Translations under genes and position numbers: made by a program
From: Beijerinckiaceae bacterium
Lineage (GTDB): Bacteria > Pseudomonadota > Alphaproteobacteria > Rhizobiales > Beijerinckiaceae
Assembly: GCA_024304885.1 (NCBI GenBank)
Contig: JALJOM010000004.1
Span: 62,001-126,000, forward strand
DNA length: 64,000 nucleotides
Direction of reading: 5' to 3'
Shown: positions 46,889 to 56,752 of the stretch, piece by piece
Layout of the letters: each line of letters opens with the position of its first letter
Position numbering within the stretch: position 1 is the first letter of the stretch
Notes under the pieces: model-generated
What the model saw: the letters and a program-made list of their open reading frames with translations, nothing else
Database searches by the model: none
Told to the model about the DNA's origin: nothing

Positions 46889-47449
46889 TTATTCCCTTTG
46901 CAAGAGCGCGGTGATGCACCGCCTCGAGGAGGGGCGATCGACGATTTTCAGGCCGCTCTCGGCAGCGACCTCGAGTTCCTCTCTGAACTCTGCTTCTTTG
47001 ACATGGCCAGCGGGTTCGGCGAGCAGGAGCCGGGCGCCGTGCTTCATTGCTCGTGCAGCCTCGGCAAAGAAACGGCCAGCGGAAGGCATCTCGTGTACGA
47101 CCGCGAATGCGAAAGTGAAGTCGACTGTTCCCTCGAGATCGTCGAGTGCCATCGAATATGTCGGAACCACACGGGCCTCTATCCGGTCGAGCAGGCCGGC
47201 CTTGCGGGCGCGCCGTGTCAAGCCCTCGATCATCTGTGGTTGAGAATCGACTGCAATGACGTGACCGGAAGGACCAACTCTGCGGGCAATCTCGAGCGTG
47301 AAAAAGCCCAAGCCAGGGCCGGGCTCGAGCACCGTCATTCCGCCACGAATGTAGGGCGCGATAATGTCTGCCGGGTTCTGTAGCAGCTTACGAATGGGAC
47401 TTGCGAGTAGGTACCCTACCCACCAAGGACAAACATTATGCTCGGCCAT
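46889..47449 (-). CDS. Class I SAM-dependent methyltransferase-like
   Basis: A 186-residue protein with SAM-binding motif I VLEPGPGLGFFTLE, motif post-I IAVDSQPQMIEGL, and motif IV-like DFTFAFAVVHEMP. It has a short hydrophobic N-terminus (PWWVGYLLASPIRKL), so may sit at a membrane. Substrate unknown. Confidence 0.85.
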   Translation of the reverse strand: MAEHNVCPWWVGYLLASPIRKLLQNPADIIAPYIRGGMTVLEPGPGLGFFTLEIARRVGPSGHVIAVDSQPQMIEGLTRRARKAGLLDRIEARVVPTYSMALDDLEGTVDFTFAFAVVHEMPSAGRFFAEAARAMKHGARLLLAEPAGHVKEAEFREELEVAAESGLKIVDRPSSRRCITALLQRE

Positions 47450-47583
47450 CGGGGCGCTCCGATATTATGCCTCTTGCGTTCCGGTCTTTTGGAGCGGCGC
47501 ATGTAGACCGGCAACATGGGCCGCGAAACCTGTCCATAGGCTTTCCTCATCGGTCCTCGAAGTCGCGGGCGGATTGGCGCGCT

Positions 47584-48147
47584 TCACCGACAGCACTCGT
47601 GTTGGTCAGCTGGACCCGTCTCGTACTCGTCATGAAGTCGGACCCAGCTCATGATACCGCCGATCTCGTTGCGTCCCTTCGGCGTCAGGTCGAGCCAGTT
47701 GAAGGACCCTACGAGCAACTCGAGACCGCGCGCATAGGTCGAATAGGTGTGGTAGATGCGGCCGGAATCATCCCTGGTGAAGATGCCAGCCCCGGGCAGG
47801 TCCGGCTCCAGGTAGGGCGAGGTTCCGAAGTTGTAGAGCGGCTCCCCGGCAGCGATCTGCTCGTCAGTGAACGAGACGCCGAAGTCATAGTTGAAGTCGC
47901 TGCCATGCGATGACACCCATTCGAAGGTCCAGCCCATGCGCCGCTTGACGGCCTCGATCCGAGCGATTGGTGCACGTGAGATGGCGGCGAACGACAAATC
48001 GGCATGCTCGAAGTGCCGCCTCGCCGCGTCGACATGATCACAGAGGAAGGCGCAACCGTCGCAGATATGGTCGGACCCGGGTGTCAGCATGAAGTGATAG
48101 ATGGCAAGCTGGCTGCGAGGGCCGAAGAGATCGGCAAGCGTCCGCTT
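47584..48147 (-). pseudogene. DUF899 paralogue, N-terminally truncated
   Basis: The C-terminal three quarters of a second DUF899 protein: DLFGPRSQLAIYHFM, then CDGCAFLCD, the FNYDFGVSFTDEQ motif and YHTYSTYARGLELL. The frame is closed upstream by a TAG at 48148-48150, with KRTLADLF just after it; some 65 N-terminal residues of the family are missing. A shorter product starting at an internal ATG (48090) cannot be excluded. Confidence 0.7.
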
Positions 48148-48480
48148 CTAGGCCGCGTCAGCAAGAACCGCATCGAGCAGAGTTCGATCGATCTACGAAG
48201 CCGAATCACAGACGATTGGGTAGGGATGCTCGAAGAAGGACATATTCAGAAGGACCTTGCTTCATGCGCTGAATCCGGCCTGAAATTCGCTCCGGCCCAA
48301 CGCGAGGGCCGGAACACGAGACGTCGCAGCGTTGCAGAGAGCAGATCATCATGAGCATTGGACCGCAGGCTCATCAAACCAAACGCGCATTCGGGCACAA
48401 AATCGTCGATCGTTCCGAAGCTCGTGATTTCCGGTCCACAGGCTAAGTGCAGGTTCTGAGACGGCTTCAAGGCGAGCCCG
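48148..48480. other. Gap upstream of molybdenum-storage-like gene
   Basis: No intact gene. A short frame from an ATG at 48351 gives about 31 residues and ends at a TAA, which may be the lost start of the next gene shifted out of frame. Confidence 0.4.
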
Positions 48481-49173
48481 ATGGCCGGGATAAAGGCCGC
48501 ATTCCGCGAGCTCGACGTCGAAAGTCTCCAGATCCTGCCCGAGCACCGTATGCTCATCCTGACCGGCGCCGGCATCCGCGCCCGCCATCTCTACAGTGTC
48601 GGCCTCGACCTCGGCCTGCCGGTCGGGTCGCTTGCTCCGCTCGCCGCGAACGAGGCTGGCCAGAACGGCCACATCCTCGCGGCGCTGCTCGCGCCGGAGG
48701 GCGTCTCCTATATCGAGCACGAGACCATCGCGAAACGGCTCGCGATCCACCTCACTGCGGCCCGCGCGGTCGTGGGAAGCGCCTTTCCGCCTTATCATCA
48801 CCACGAGTTCCCGACCTCGCGCATCCCCACTCACCGCGCCGACACGGGCGCGTTCCTGCTCGCCGACGCGCTCGGCGCGGCCGGCCTCACGATCGTGGAG
48901 GACGTGGATGGGGTGTATACCACCGATCCCAAGGGCCCCGGCGGGGAGCAGGCACAATTGCTCCGCGAGACCAACGCCGCCGACCTCGCGAATTTGGGCA
49001 CATTGCCGTTCGACCGCGCGCTGCTCGAGGTCATGGCAACCGCGCGCTACCTCGAGCACGTGCAGGTCGTGAACGGGCTCGTGCCGGGCCGGATCACCGC
49101 CGCGCTGCGTTGCGAGCATGTCGGGACGATCATCCACACCGGCGCACCCGCGACCAGCGCGCGCGCGGCCTGA
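48481..49173 (+). CDS. Molybdenum storage protein-like subunit, N-terminally truncated
   Basis: A 230-residue protein of the amino-acid/nucleotide-kinase fold, closest by sequence to MosA/MosB molybdenum storage proteins: [20 protein letters not shown], then [20 protein letters not shown], the His-rich [25 protein letters not shown] and [12 protein letters not shown]. The family's N-terminal glycine-rich KIGG motif, needed for ATP binding, is missing, since the frame is closed 20 bp upstream by a TGA. So it is probably a remnant or a non-ATP-binding relative. It converges on the azoreductase gene. Confidence 0.65.
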   Translation: MAGIKAAFRELDVESLQILPEHRMLILTGAGIRARHLYSVGLDLGLPVGSLAPLAANEAGQNGHILAALLAPEGVSYIEHETIAKRLAIHLTAARAVVGSAFPPYHHHEFPTSRIPTHRADTGAFLLADALGAAGLTIVEDVDGVYTTDPKGPGGEQAQLLRETNAADLANLGTLPFDRALLEVMATARYLEHVQVVNGLVPGRITAALRCEHVGTIIHTGAPATSARAA

Positions 49174-49271
49174 GCGCACAATGCCCCGGCGGCGCCGATC
49201 AGCGTGCGCGACATGGGTCTCGAACCCGGGAGGGGCGCTCGACCGCGCGATGCCGGCCGGCGCCCGTCCCA

Positions 49272-49925
49272 TCAGGCCGCGACGCCCGTGGCCGAGCCTT
49301 CAGGCAGCGCCGCGACGAGATCGGCAATCCGCCGCCGGGCCTTTTCTATGTTGGCCGTCGCCACGTCGGGTCCAGCATTCGTCGCCTCGACCTCGACGAA
49401 GGTGACGTTCGTCATGCCGAGGAAACCGAGAAGATGCCGCAGGTAGGGCTTCTGGTAGTCGACCGCAGACAGCGGACCGCCGTTTTCGTAGCCCGCGGCA
49501 CCACGGGAAGAAATTACATAGACCCACTTGCCCTTGACGAGGCCCTCGAAGCTTTGGCCATCGAAGCCGACCGTGCGATGGATGCGGACAACCTGATCGA
49601 TCCACGCCTTCAAGACAGAAGGGATCGAAAAATTGTACATGGGCAAGGTCAGGAGCAGAACGTCGGCGCTTTCCAGCTCGGCGATGAGCTTGTCCGAGAG
49701 AGCCGTCGCCTCGCGTAGTCGGTCGGTCATCTGCTCCGCCGGCGTGTAGTAGCCCTGTATGGTTTCTGCCGCGATATGGGGAAGCGGATCCGTCGCGAGC
49801 TCGCGCCGCACGATTCGCGTGTGGGGGAATCGCGCGAGCCAGGACGCCTCGAACAGGTCGCCGAGCTCGCGCGAGCGCGAGCCCGCGAGACGGGCGCTGG
49901 AATCGACGCGAAGAAGATTTGTCAT
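49272..49925 (-). CDS. azoR: FMN-dependent NADH:azoreductase/quinone reductase
   Basis: A 217-residue flavodoxin-like quinone reductase: LRVDSSARLAGSRSRELGDL (phosphate loop), then LLTLPMYNFSIPSVLKAWID and SSRGAAGYENGGPLS (flavin contacts). GAGGGAG 9 nt before the ATG at 49925 selects this start over an in-frame ATG 13 codons earlier. A divergent LysR gene lies 104 bp away, so it is likely its regulator (inference). Confidence 0.92.
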   Translation of the reverse strand: MTNLLRVDSSARLAGSRSRELGDLFEASWLARFPHTRIVRRELATDPLPHIAAETIQGYYTPAEQMTDRLREATALSDKLIAELESADVLLLTLPMYNFSIPSVLKAWIDQVVRIHRTVGFDGQSFEGLVKGKWVYVISSRGAAGYENGGPLSAVDYQKPYLRHLLGFLGMTNVTFVEVEATNAGPDVATANIEKARRRIADLVAALPEGSATGVAA

Positions 49926-50028
49926 CTCTTGGTCTCCCTCGAGCGGGTGGGTGCCCAACCGCATAGCTCGCGCGGAACTCGCAGAAAAAGGCTGACTCGC
50001 TCAAGATAATCATGCAGAAGTCGCATGA

Positions 50029-50946
50029 ATGGAGACGCACACCCTTCGCCTGTTCGTGGAAGTTGCCCAGCGTAACAGCTTCGCGGCCGTTGCCAGGGAT
50101 CGGAACATCGATCCGTCGTCGGTGTCGCGTGCGATCGCCGTCCTCGAAGCCGAGCTCGGCGTGCGTCTCGTCCAGCGTACGACGCGCGCGATGGAGCTGA
50201 CCGAAGCGGGGCAACTCTATCTTGCCCGAGTCGCGCCCTTGGTCGAGGAGCTCGACCGCGCGCGCGACGAGGTGACGTCCGCGAAATCCGATCCGCTCGG
50301 GACCCTTCGCCTGACAGCTTCGGTCTCCTTCGGCCAGACCTGCCTCGTGCCGCTCCTGCCGGAATTTCGCGCGCGGTTTCCGCGGCTGACGCTGGAGCTC
50401 CTTCTCACCGACGCCAATCTCGATCTCGTCGCGGACCGGATCGATCTCGCGATCCGCCTCGCGCCGAGCTACGGGGGCGATCTCATCGGTACGAAGCTCT
50501 TCCAGACCCGCTATCGGGTCTTCGCGAGCCGCGCCTATGTGGAGCGTGAGGGCGCGCCCGCGACACCTCGGGACCTGAGCACGAGATCCTGTGTTCTCTT
50601 CGGCCTGCCGGAGTTCCGCTCGCGCTGGCTGTTTCGGCGCGGCACGGAAACCGTAAAGGTGGCCGTCCGAGGCGATTTGATCATCTCGAACGCCTTGGCG
50701 CTGCGGGCTGCCCTACTCGACGGGCTGGGACCGGCGCTCCTCGCCGACTGGCTGCTGCGCGAGGACCTCGCCGCGGGGCGTGTGGTCGATCTTTTTCCGG
50801 ACTACGAGGTCACCGCGACCACATTCGATACGGCCGCTTGGCTGCTCTATCCGACGCGCGCCTACGTCCCGCGCAAGGTGCGCGTGACGATCGACTTTCT
50901 TCGGGAGCAGCTCGCCCAGTGCCGGGCACAGGCGGTATCGGCGTGA
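50029..50946 (+). CDS. LysR-type transcriptional regulator
   Basis: A 305-residue LysR regulator. The N-terminal winged HTH is clear (FVEVAQRNSFAAVARDRN, then DPSSVSRAIAVLEAELGVRL and TEAG) and the effector domain covers 90-300. It is divergent from azoR, the usual arrangement for a LysR with its target. Effector unknown; a quinone or aromatic signal would fit azoR. Confidence 0.92.
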   Translation: METHTLRLFVEVAQRNSFAAVARDRNIDPSSVSRAIAVLEAELGVRLVQRTTRAMELTEAGQLYLARVAPLVEELDRARDEVTSAKSDPLGTLRLTASVSFGQTCLVPLLPEFRARFPRLTLELLLTDANLDLVADRIDLAIRLAPSYGGDLIGTKLFQTRYRVFASRAYVEREGAPATPRDLSTRSCVLFGLPEFRSRWLFRRGTETVKVAVRGDLIISNALALRAALLDGLGPALLADWLLREDLAAGRVVDLFPDYEVTATTFDTAAWLLYPTRAYVPRKVRVTIDFLREQLAQCRAQAVSA

Positions 50947-50977
50947 TCGCTCGGCGTTGCGCAAGCTGTTCCTAGTT

Positions 50978-51016
50978 CACGATGACTTTGGATTGATTCG
51001 ATCCAAAGTCGTCGTG
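50978..51016. repeat. Interspersed palindrome
   Basis: The arms cacgatgactttggat (50978-50993) and atccaaagtcgtcgtg (51001-51016) form a 16-bp inverted repeat with one mismatch and a 7-bp loop. A related sequence recurs at 62.23 kb. Palindromes of this core are known as dispersed intergenic repeats in rhizobial genomes. It lies between two convergent genes and may also act as a terminator. Confidence 0.8.
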
Positions 51017-51101
51017 ATCTAATGGTATTTGTCGCACCCGACCTCTCGTCCGGCCGAAAATGCCAGCCGCTTTTGGGTAATCAGACGCCGGCGGAGGAAG
51101 C

Positions 51102-51623
51102 CTACTTGAACCAATCGGCCACTTCGCATCTCTCGCGCGGATATTCCGTCGGTGTCTCCCAGACGAGGATTTCCCGGACCGTCTTCTTTCCGTCGGTAAA
51201 GTCGGTGTTGTAGCGGACTTGCGAGCCGTTCCAGAGATCGACATGGCGGAATGCGAACATGATGATTCCTCTGACACCCGATAAATCACTCGCCTTGTAG
51301 CTGCCGAACTTCTTTGCGCGCCCGTAGGTTTTTTCGAGATAGACGCGAAGATCGTAGCAGCTGTAGATATACCATTTGTTGTCGCCACCCTTGATCCCAC
51401 GGACCTTGGGATTTGGCCCATTCATGTAGGGATTCGCCAGATGCGCGAAGCTTTCTACGGGCCGGCCGCCATAATTCAAGGATCTGCTCAGGCGAATGCA
51501 GCAGGTTTCCCAATCATGATTCCTGATGTTGTCGGCGACGGTTCCGCCGATCAGGTCGGCTACCTCCGACTTGTCGCCGTTCGGATATTGCGGCCACATG
51601 TCGCCGAGCGGTGGCAATTGCAT
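51102..51623 (-). CDS. Tae4-like peptidoglycan amidase effector
   Basis: A 173-residue protein of the T6SS amidase (Tae4) type, a cell-wall endopeptidase cutting D-Glu-mDAP bonds in target cells. YPNGDKSEVADLIGGTVADN is the typical start. The catalytic Cys is Cys41 in WETCCIRLSRSLNY; the catalytic His is His127 in AFRHVDLWNGS. No signal peptide, as expected for an exported cargo of a secretion machine. It lies 25 bp after an exported protein that may be its immunity. No T6SS genes are in the window. Confidence 0.85.
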   Translation of the reverse strand: MQLPPLGDMWPQYPNGDKSEVADLIGGTVADNIRNHDWETCCIRLSRSLNYGGRPVESFAHLANPYMNGPNPKVRGIKGGDNKWYIYSCYDLRVYLEKTYGRAKKFGSYKASDLSGVRGIIMFAFRHVDLWNGSQVRYNTDFTDGKKTVREILVWETPTEYPRERCEVADWFK

Positions 51624-51648
51624 ATCGGATCTCCATATCTTTCGGTGG

Positions 51649-52299
51649 TTATTGACGGCGTGTAGCGGAAAACCAGATCAAGCAATCGAACGGTACGAGA
51701 TCCGCCGCCGTCACACCGAGGGCAGCGAGCTGCGACGAGAACGGTAGAGTAGCGGCAGCGGCGACCGAGACGTCCTCGACGCCCGACACGGCAAAAGCCA
51801 GGTGCTTCTCCTCGAACAGCCGTTTCCATTCCGCGAGCACGGCCGCTTCGTCGGTAGACAACAGGTCCAGCAGGTAGCGATCCATCGGCTTCGACGATTT
51901 CGGTTTCCCCCGTCTCGGATCCCATCCGTGGGAATGTTTCGCGGCAGCGGCCAGGCGGATCGAGATCTCGGGGAACGGCTTCAGGCGTCCGAGGAACAGC
52001 TTTCGAAACGTCGGCTCGTGCTTCAGCACCTCGTCGAGAATTCTGGAGTTCAAGGCAATCTGATCGCCGAGAGGCAGACTACACTGCGCCCTATGGTGCG
52101 CGATTCCCTGGTTGACGCCATAACCCGAGACGGTCCAGCCGATCCGGCACGAACCGGAGCGGATCTCGTAGGTCGTTTCTTCCGGTCCGGAGCCGACCGG
52201 AGACGGGACGACGCGCACCTCGCCGGTGTGCGGCTGTTGCGCGAATGCCACGCATAGTGTGGCGAAATATGCCGAGGCCACGAGGAATTTCACGCGCAT
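51649..52299 (-). CDS. Exported protein, possible immunity to the amidase
   Basis: A 216-residue protein with a signal peptide (MRVKFLVASAYFATLCVAFA, cut after about residue 21), so periplasmic. It has an N-terminal stretch with paired cysteines (SGSCRIGW, RAQCSLPL) and a helical C-terminal part (EAAVLAEWKRLFEEKH). It is not clearly of the Tai4 family, which is smaller. Position directly upstream of the amidase gene, with a compatible location (periplasm), makes an immunity role plausible. Confidence 0.55.
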   Translation of the reverse strand: MRVKFLVASAYFATLCVAFAQQPHTGEVRVVPSPVGSGPEETTYEIRSGSCRIGWTVSGYGVNQGIAHHRAQCSLPLGDQIALNSRILDEVLKHEPTFRKLFLGRLKPFPEISIRLAAAAKHSHGWDPRRGKPKSSKPMDRYLLDLLSTDEAAVLAEWKRLFEEKHLAFAVSGVEDVSVAAAATLPFSSQLAALGVTAADLVPFDCLIWFSATRRQ

Positions 52300-52548
52300 T
52301 CACTGTCCCTCTCGGATCAGGACCCCCAACCGGATCCGATACGGGACGGAAGGTGATCGATGTCATGCTGACACCGGGTACGGCAACAGGCCGTGCGCCA
52401 CCACACAGGTCGATCGCGGATGCACGAAGCAGGGTCGCCGCCGCCGGCTGCTCGGCCGGTGGGGAGAACTCGACGATCGCGCGCGTGGGAGAATCGCCGC
52501 TCGGGATGGTCCTCGCGCCGCGATGATGCGGAGCTATGGCTCGTCGGT
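52300..52548. other. Short gap, no gene recognised
   Basis: The promoter of the amidase pair should lie on the left side. Nothing else was visible. Confidence 0.4.
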
Positions 52549-53016
52549 TCAGCCGCGGCGGTCGGCTCGGCTACCGGCGAGGAGCGGCACCGGGAGAGCC
52601 TCGCCCGCCTCGTCGAGGATCGCGAAGCCGTAGTGCCCGGCGGCGTCCTTCGTGACGGCGTAGCGCAGCCGCTCCACGATCCGGTTCGCCGCGTCGAAGG
52701 TGACGATGGTCGGGCTCAGGTCCTCGATGGCGGCTCCGTCGATATAGAGCGAGCTCGCGATGATGAGCTCGTCGCCCTTCTGGCAGGTGCGTGCGGCGGC
52801 GCCGTTCAGGATGCAGCATCGCGACCCGCGCTCGCCGAGGATCACATAGGTCGAGATCCGCGCGCCGTTGGTCTTGTTCCAGATCTCGACGAATTCGAGC
52901 GGAAGGATGCCCGCGGCCTCGCAATGCTCGGGATCGAGCGTGATCGAGCCGTGATACTCGAGGTTCGCCTCCGTGACCCGAAGGCCATGGAGCTTTCCAC
53001 CGACGACCTTGCGCAT
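52549..53016 (-). CDS. panD: Aspartate 1-decarboxylase
   Basis: A pyruvoyl enzyme turning L-aspartate into beta-alanine for pantothenate and CoA. The 155-residue precursor has the conserved [19 protein letters not shown], cleaved between Gly and Ser (EYHG/SITLD) to give the pyruvoyl group. Also present: [19 protein letters not shown] and [20 protein letters not shown]. The ATG at 53016 starts [11 protein letters not shown]; an upstream extension is not used. The C-terminal 30 residues go beyond the usual 126-aa length. It is 94 bp downstream of mccA, so may be co-transcribed with the leucine genes. Confidence 0.88.
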   Translation of the reverse strand: MRKVVGGKLHGLRVTEANLEYHGSITLDPEHCEAAGILPLEFVEIWNKTNGARISTYVILGERGSRCCILNGAAARTCQKGDELIIASSLYIDGAAIEDLSPTIVTFDAANRIVERLRYAVTKDAAGHYGFAILDEAGEALPVPLLAGSRADRRG

Positions 53017-53110
53017 TGCACCTCGGGGTGATTTCGAGACCCTTACCGCCTCGTTCGAGCCGATCGGGCTCGGGCGCGTTGATCCCGGACAAGTCCTCGC
53101 GAAAATAGGT

Positions 53111-55132
53111 TCACGCACCGTCCGGGTCAAAAGTGACGAGGAGCGCACCCTCGGCGACCTGGTCGCCGAGCGAGAACGTGAACTCCCGCACGATCCCGGC
53201 CGAGGGCGCCCTCAGCATATGCTCCATCTTCATCGCCTCGAGGACGAGGACCGGCGTATTCGCCGCGACCTCGGCGCCCGGCGCGACGAGGAAAGCCGCG
53301 ATGCGCCCGGGCATCGGCGCCGTGAGCCGCCCAGTCTGTCCACCGCCGTGCGGCCCGCGGGCCTCGAGGCTCTGCACGAGGAAGCGATGCTGCTCGCCCT
53401 CTCGCGTGGCGAGCCGAATTTCCGGCCCGGATCGCATCCAGAGAGCTTCGACCCGGTGCCCGTCGAGATCGACCCGGAGCGTGCCGTCTGCGGCGAGCGC
53501 GCCGGAGCTGCGGAAATATTGGGTTCCGTCGGCAAGCGCAAGGCTCCACGCGCCCGGCGTATGGACGACGCGGATCGCTTCGGCATGGGCCTCCTGCGCC
53601 GTGGCGTCTCGGACGTGGATCGTCTCCTCGGCCGCCTCGTTCAGGCGCCATGCGTCGCGGGCGTTCCAAGGATCGAGCATGGCCGAACTCCGCGCTTCCG
53701 CGTCGCGCTCGCAGAGGAGGCCGAGGACGGCCAGGGCCAAGACCTCAGCCGCTGCCGGCTTCGCCTCGGCGACGAGGGCCGCGGAATGCCTCTCGATGAA
53801 CGAGGTGTCGAGCCTGGCCTCCAAAAATGCCGCATGGGCGAGGACCCTGCGCAGGAAGCCGAGATTCGTTTCGACTCCGAGAATTCGGGTCTCGCCGAGC
53901 GCGTGGCCGAGGCGCCGCAGTGCCGAGGGCCGGTCCTCGCCATGGGCGATTACCTTCGCGACCAGCGGATCGTAATGGATCGAGATTTCGTCCCCCGCGC
54001 CGACCCCGGAATCGACGCGGACATCCGGGCTCGCCGGCGGAAAGGCGACGCGCTCGAGACTCCCCGTCCGAGGCAGGAAATCTCGTGCGGGATCCTCGGC
54101 ATAGATCCGCGCCTCGATCGCGTGGCCCGCGGCCGTGATCTCGTCCTGCGCGAGCGGCAGCCTTGCGCCTTCGGCCACACGGATCTGCCAGGCGACGAGG
54201 TCGAGCCCGGTGATCATTTCCGTCACCGGGTGCTCGACCTGGAGGCGGGTGTTCATCTCGAGAAAATAGAAGGCGCCGTCCGCAGGCGTGACGAGGAACT
54301 CTATCGTTCCGGCGCCGATATAGGCGACGCTGCGCGCCGCGGCGATCGCTGCCGCCCGCATCGCCTTGCGGAGCTCGTCCGAGAGGCCGGGAGCCGGCGC
54401 CTCCTCGAGGATCTTCTGGTGACGGCGCTGGATCGAGCAATCGCGGTCGAAAAGATGGACGATGGTGCCGTGACCATCGCCAAAGACCTGGACCTCCACA
54501 TGGCGCGGCGCGGCGAGATATTTCTCGAGCATCACGCGATCGTCGCCGAACGAGGCCGCGGCCTCGCGCTTGGCGCTGTCGAGCGCCGTAGAAAAATCCT
54601 CCGTGCTCGCGGCGATCTTCATACCTTTGCCGCCGCCGCCGGCAGAGGGCTTGACCAGGACCGGATAGCCGATCCGCGAGGCCTCCTCGGCAAGCCGACC
54701 CGCGCGCTGGTCGTCGCCGAAATAACCCGGCACGATCGGGACGCCGGCCTCGGCCATCAGCGCCTTCGCGCGGGCCTTGTCGCCCATGGCGCGGATCGAC
54801 GCCGGCGACGGTCCGACGAAGACGAGGCCGGCCCCTGCGCAGGCCTCGGCAAAATCGGCATTCTCGGCGAGAAATCCATAGCCTGGGTGCACGGCGTCGG
54901 CCTTCGCGTACTTGGCCGCGGCGATGATCTTCGCGCCGTCGAGATAGCTTTTCCCTGCCGGCGCCGGGCCGACGAGGATCGCCTCGTCGGCGGCCGCGAC
55001 ATGCCTCGCGTGACGGTCCGCCTCGGAATAGACGGCGACCGTCGCGATCCCGAGGCGCCGCGCGGTCCCGATGATCCGGCAGGCGATCTCGCCGCGGTTG
55101 GCGATGAGGATCTTTCGAACGAGCGTCGGCAT
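53111..55132 (-). CDS. mccA: Methylcrotonyl-CoA carboxylase, biotin-carrying alpha subunit
   Basis: Biotin carboxylase plus biotin carrier protein, 673 aa. The BC domain starts [21 protein letters not shown]-grasp loop [13 protein letters not shown]; catalytic [17 protein letters not shown]. The biotinyl domain is at the end with the lysine in [13 protein letters not shown] (Lys635). It lies 7 bp after the beta subunit. Substrate specificity (3-methylcrotonyl-CoA rather than propionyl-CoA) is deduced from the adjoining isovaleryl-CoA dehydrogenase. Confidence 0.9.
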   Translation of the reverse strand: MPTLVRKILIANRGEIACRIIGTARRLGIATVAVYSEADRHARHVAAADEAILVGPAPAGKSYLDGAKIIAAAKYAKADAVHPGYGFLAENADFAEACAGAGLVFVGPSPASIRAMGDKARAKALMAEAGVPIVPGYFGDDQRAGRLAEEASRIGYPVLVKPSAGGGGKGMKIAASTEDFSTALDSAKREAAASFGDDRVMLEKYLAAPRHVEVQVFGDGHGTIVHLFDRDCSIQRRHQKILEEAPAPGLSDELRKAMRAAAIAAARSVAYIGAGTIEFLVTPADGAFYFLEMNTRLQVEHPVTEMITGLDLVAWQIRVAEGARLPLAQDEITAAGHAIEARIYAEDPARDFLPRTGSLERVAFPPASPDVRVDSGVGAGDEISIHYDPLVAKVIAHGEDRPSALRRLGHALGETRILGVETNLGFLRRVLAHAAFLEARLDTSFIERHSAALVAEAKPAAAEVLALAVLGLLCERDAEARSSAMLDPWNARDAWRLNEAAEETIHVRDATAQEAHAEAIRVVHTPGAWSLALADGTQYFRSSGALAADGTLRVDLDGHRVEALWMRSGPEIRLATREGEQHRFLVQSLEARGPHGGGQTGRLTAPMPGRIAAFLVAPGAEVAANTPVLVLEAMKMEHMLRAPSAGIVREFTFSLGDQVAEGALLVTFDPDGA

Positions 55133-55139
55133 CGGGCGT

Positions 55140-56747
55140 CTACATCCGGAACACGCCGAAGGTTGTGTCGCCGATCGGGGCGTTGAGGGCGGCGGAGATC
55201 GACAGCCCGAGCACCCGACGGGTGTCGGCAGGATCGATGATGCCGTCGTCCCACAGCCGTGCGCTCGCGTAGTAGGGATGGGCCTCGCGCTCGAACTTCG
55301 CCTGGATCGGCGCCTTGAAGGCCTCCTCGTCCTCGGCCGACCAGCGCTCGCCCGCCGCCTCGAGATTGTCGCGGCGGACCCGGGCCAGGACATTCGCCGC
55401 CTGCTCGCCCCCCATCACGGATATCCGTGCATTGGGCCACATCCACAAGAAGCGCGGGCCGAAGGCGCGCCCGCACATCCCATAGTTGCCGGCGCCGAAG
55501 CTTCCGCCGATCACCACCGTGAATTTCGGTACCTCTGCGCAGGCGACGGCCGTAACGAGCTTCGCGCCGTCCTTCGCAATGCCTTCGCTCTCGTATCTCT
55601 TCCCCACCATGAAGCCCGTGATGTTCTGCAGGAAGACGAGCGGAATCTTCCGCTTGCAGCAGAGCTCGACGAAATGGGCGCCTTTCAGCGCCGATTGCGA
55701 GAAGAGGATCCCGTTGTTGGCGAGAATGCCGACCGGAAAGCCGCAAATGTGGGCGAAGCCACAGACGAGCGTGGTGCCGTAGAGCGCCTTGAACTCGTCG
55801 AGCACGCTTCCGTCCACGATGCGCGCGATGATCTCGCGCACCTCGAACGGCTTTCGCGTATCCGCGGGGATGATCCCGTAGATCTCCTCGGGCTCGTAGA
55901 TCGGCGCGATCGGGTCTCGCACTACGGCGTCCATGTGCTTCGTGCGATTGAACGTGGCGACGATCGCTCGCGCCAGGGAGAGCGCGTGGGCGTCGTCTTG
56001 CGCATAATGGTCGGTGACCCCGGATGTCCGGCAGTGAACCTCCGCGCCGCCGAGCTCCTCCGCCGTGACGACCTCGCCCGTAGCGGCCTTGACGAGCGGC
56101 GGGCCGGCGAGGAAGATCGTGCCCTGGCCGCGCACGATGATTGCCTCGTCGCTCATTGCCGGCACATAGGCGCCGCCCGCCGTGCAGCTCCCCATCACCA
56201 CCGCGATCTGTGGAATCCCTCGCGCCGACATCCGGGCCTGGTTGTAGAATATGCGCCCGAAATGGTCGCGATCGGGAAAGACCTCGTCCTGGCTCGGCAG
56301 ATGAGCGCCGCCGCTGTCTACGAGATAGATGCAGGGCAGGTTGTCGGTCTCGGCGATCTCCTGAGCGCGCAAATGCTTCTTGACGGTGAGCGGGAAATAG
56401 GTGCCGCCCTTCACCGTCGCATCGTTGGCGATGATGACGCATTCCCGGCCGGCGACCCGCCCGATGCCGGTGACGAGGCCGGCCGCCGGCACCGGCTCCG
56501 GATAGACGTCGAAAGCCGCGAGCTGCGAGAGCTCGAGGAAGGGCGCGCCCGGATCGATCAACCGGCCTATACGGACACGCGGCAGGAGCTTTCCGCGCGC
56601 CACGTGCCGCTCGCGAGCCTTGGCGCCGCCGCCTTCCTTGATGATCTCGACCTTGCGCCGCAAGTCCTCGACGAGGTCCTGCATCGTGGCCCGGTTGGCG
56701 GCGAAGTCGGCGCTGCGTGGATCGACATTGGTTTCGAGCACCGGCAT
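55140..56747 (-). CDS. mccB: Methylcrotonyl-CoA carboxylase, carboxyltransferase beta subunit
   Basis: Carboxyltransferase of 535 residues. Acyl-CoA-binding CT domains: [77 protein letters not shown] and [14 protein letters not shown]. Start ATG at 56747. It carboxylates the 3-methylcrotonyl-CoA from isovaleryl-CoA dehydrogenase together with the mccA product. Five bases separate it from the ivd gene. Confidence 0.92.
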   Translation of the reverse strand: MPVLETNVDPRSADFAANRATMQDLVEDLRRKVEIIKEGGGAKARERHVARGKLLPRVRIGRLIDPGAPFLELSQLAAFDVYPEPVPAAGLVTGIGRVAGRECVIIANDATVKGGTYFPLTVKKHLRAQEIAETDNLPCIYLVDSGGAHLPSQDEVFPDRDHFGRIFYNQARMSARGIPQIAVVMGSCTAGGAYVPAMSDEAIIVRGQGTIFLAGPPLVKAATGEVVTAEELGGAEVHCRTSGVTDHYAQDDAHALSLARAIVATFNRTKHMDAVVRDPIAPIYEPEEIYGIIPADTRKPFEVREIIARIVDGSVLDEFKALYGTTLVCGFAHICGFPVGILANNGILFSQSALKGAHFVELCCKRKIPLVFLQNITGFMVGKRYESEGIAKDGAKLVTAVACAEVPKFTVVIGGSFGAGNYGMCGRAFGPRFLWMWPNARISVMGGEQAANVLARVRRDNLEAAGERWSAEDEEAFKAPIQAKFEREAHPYYASARLWDDGIIDPADTRRVLGLSISAALNAPIGDTTFGVFRM

Positions 56748-56752
56748 GGGGA

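Noticed and set aside
49180-49240. Possible tRNA T-arm (ggtctcgaacccggg)
   Set aside because: The stem does not pair correctly and no acceptor or anticodon arm could be folded around it.
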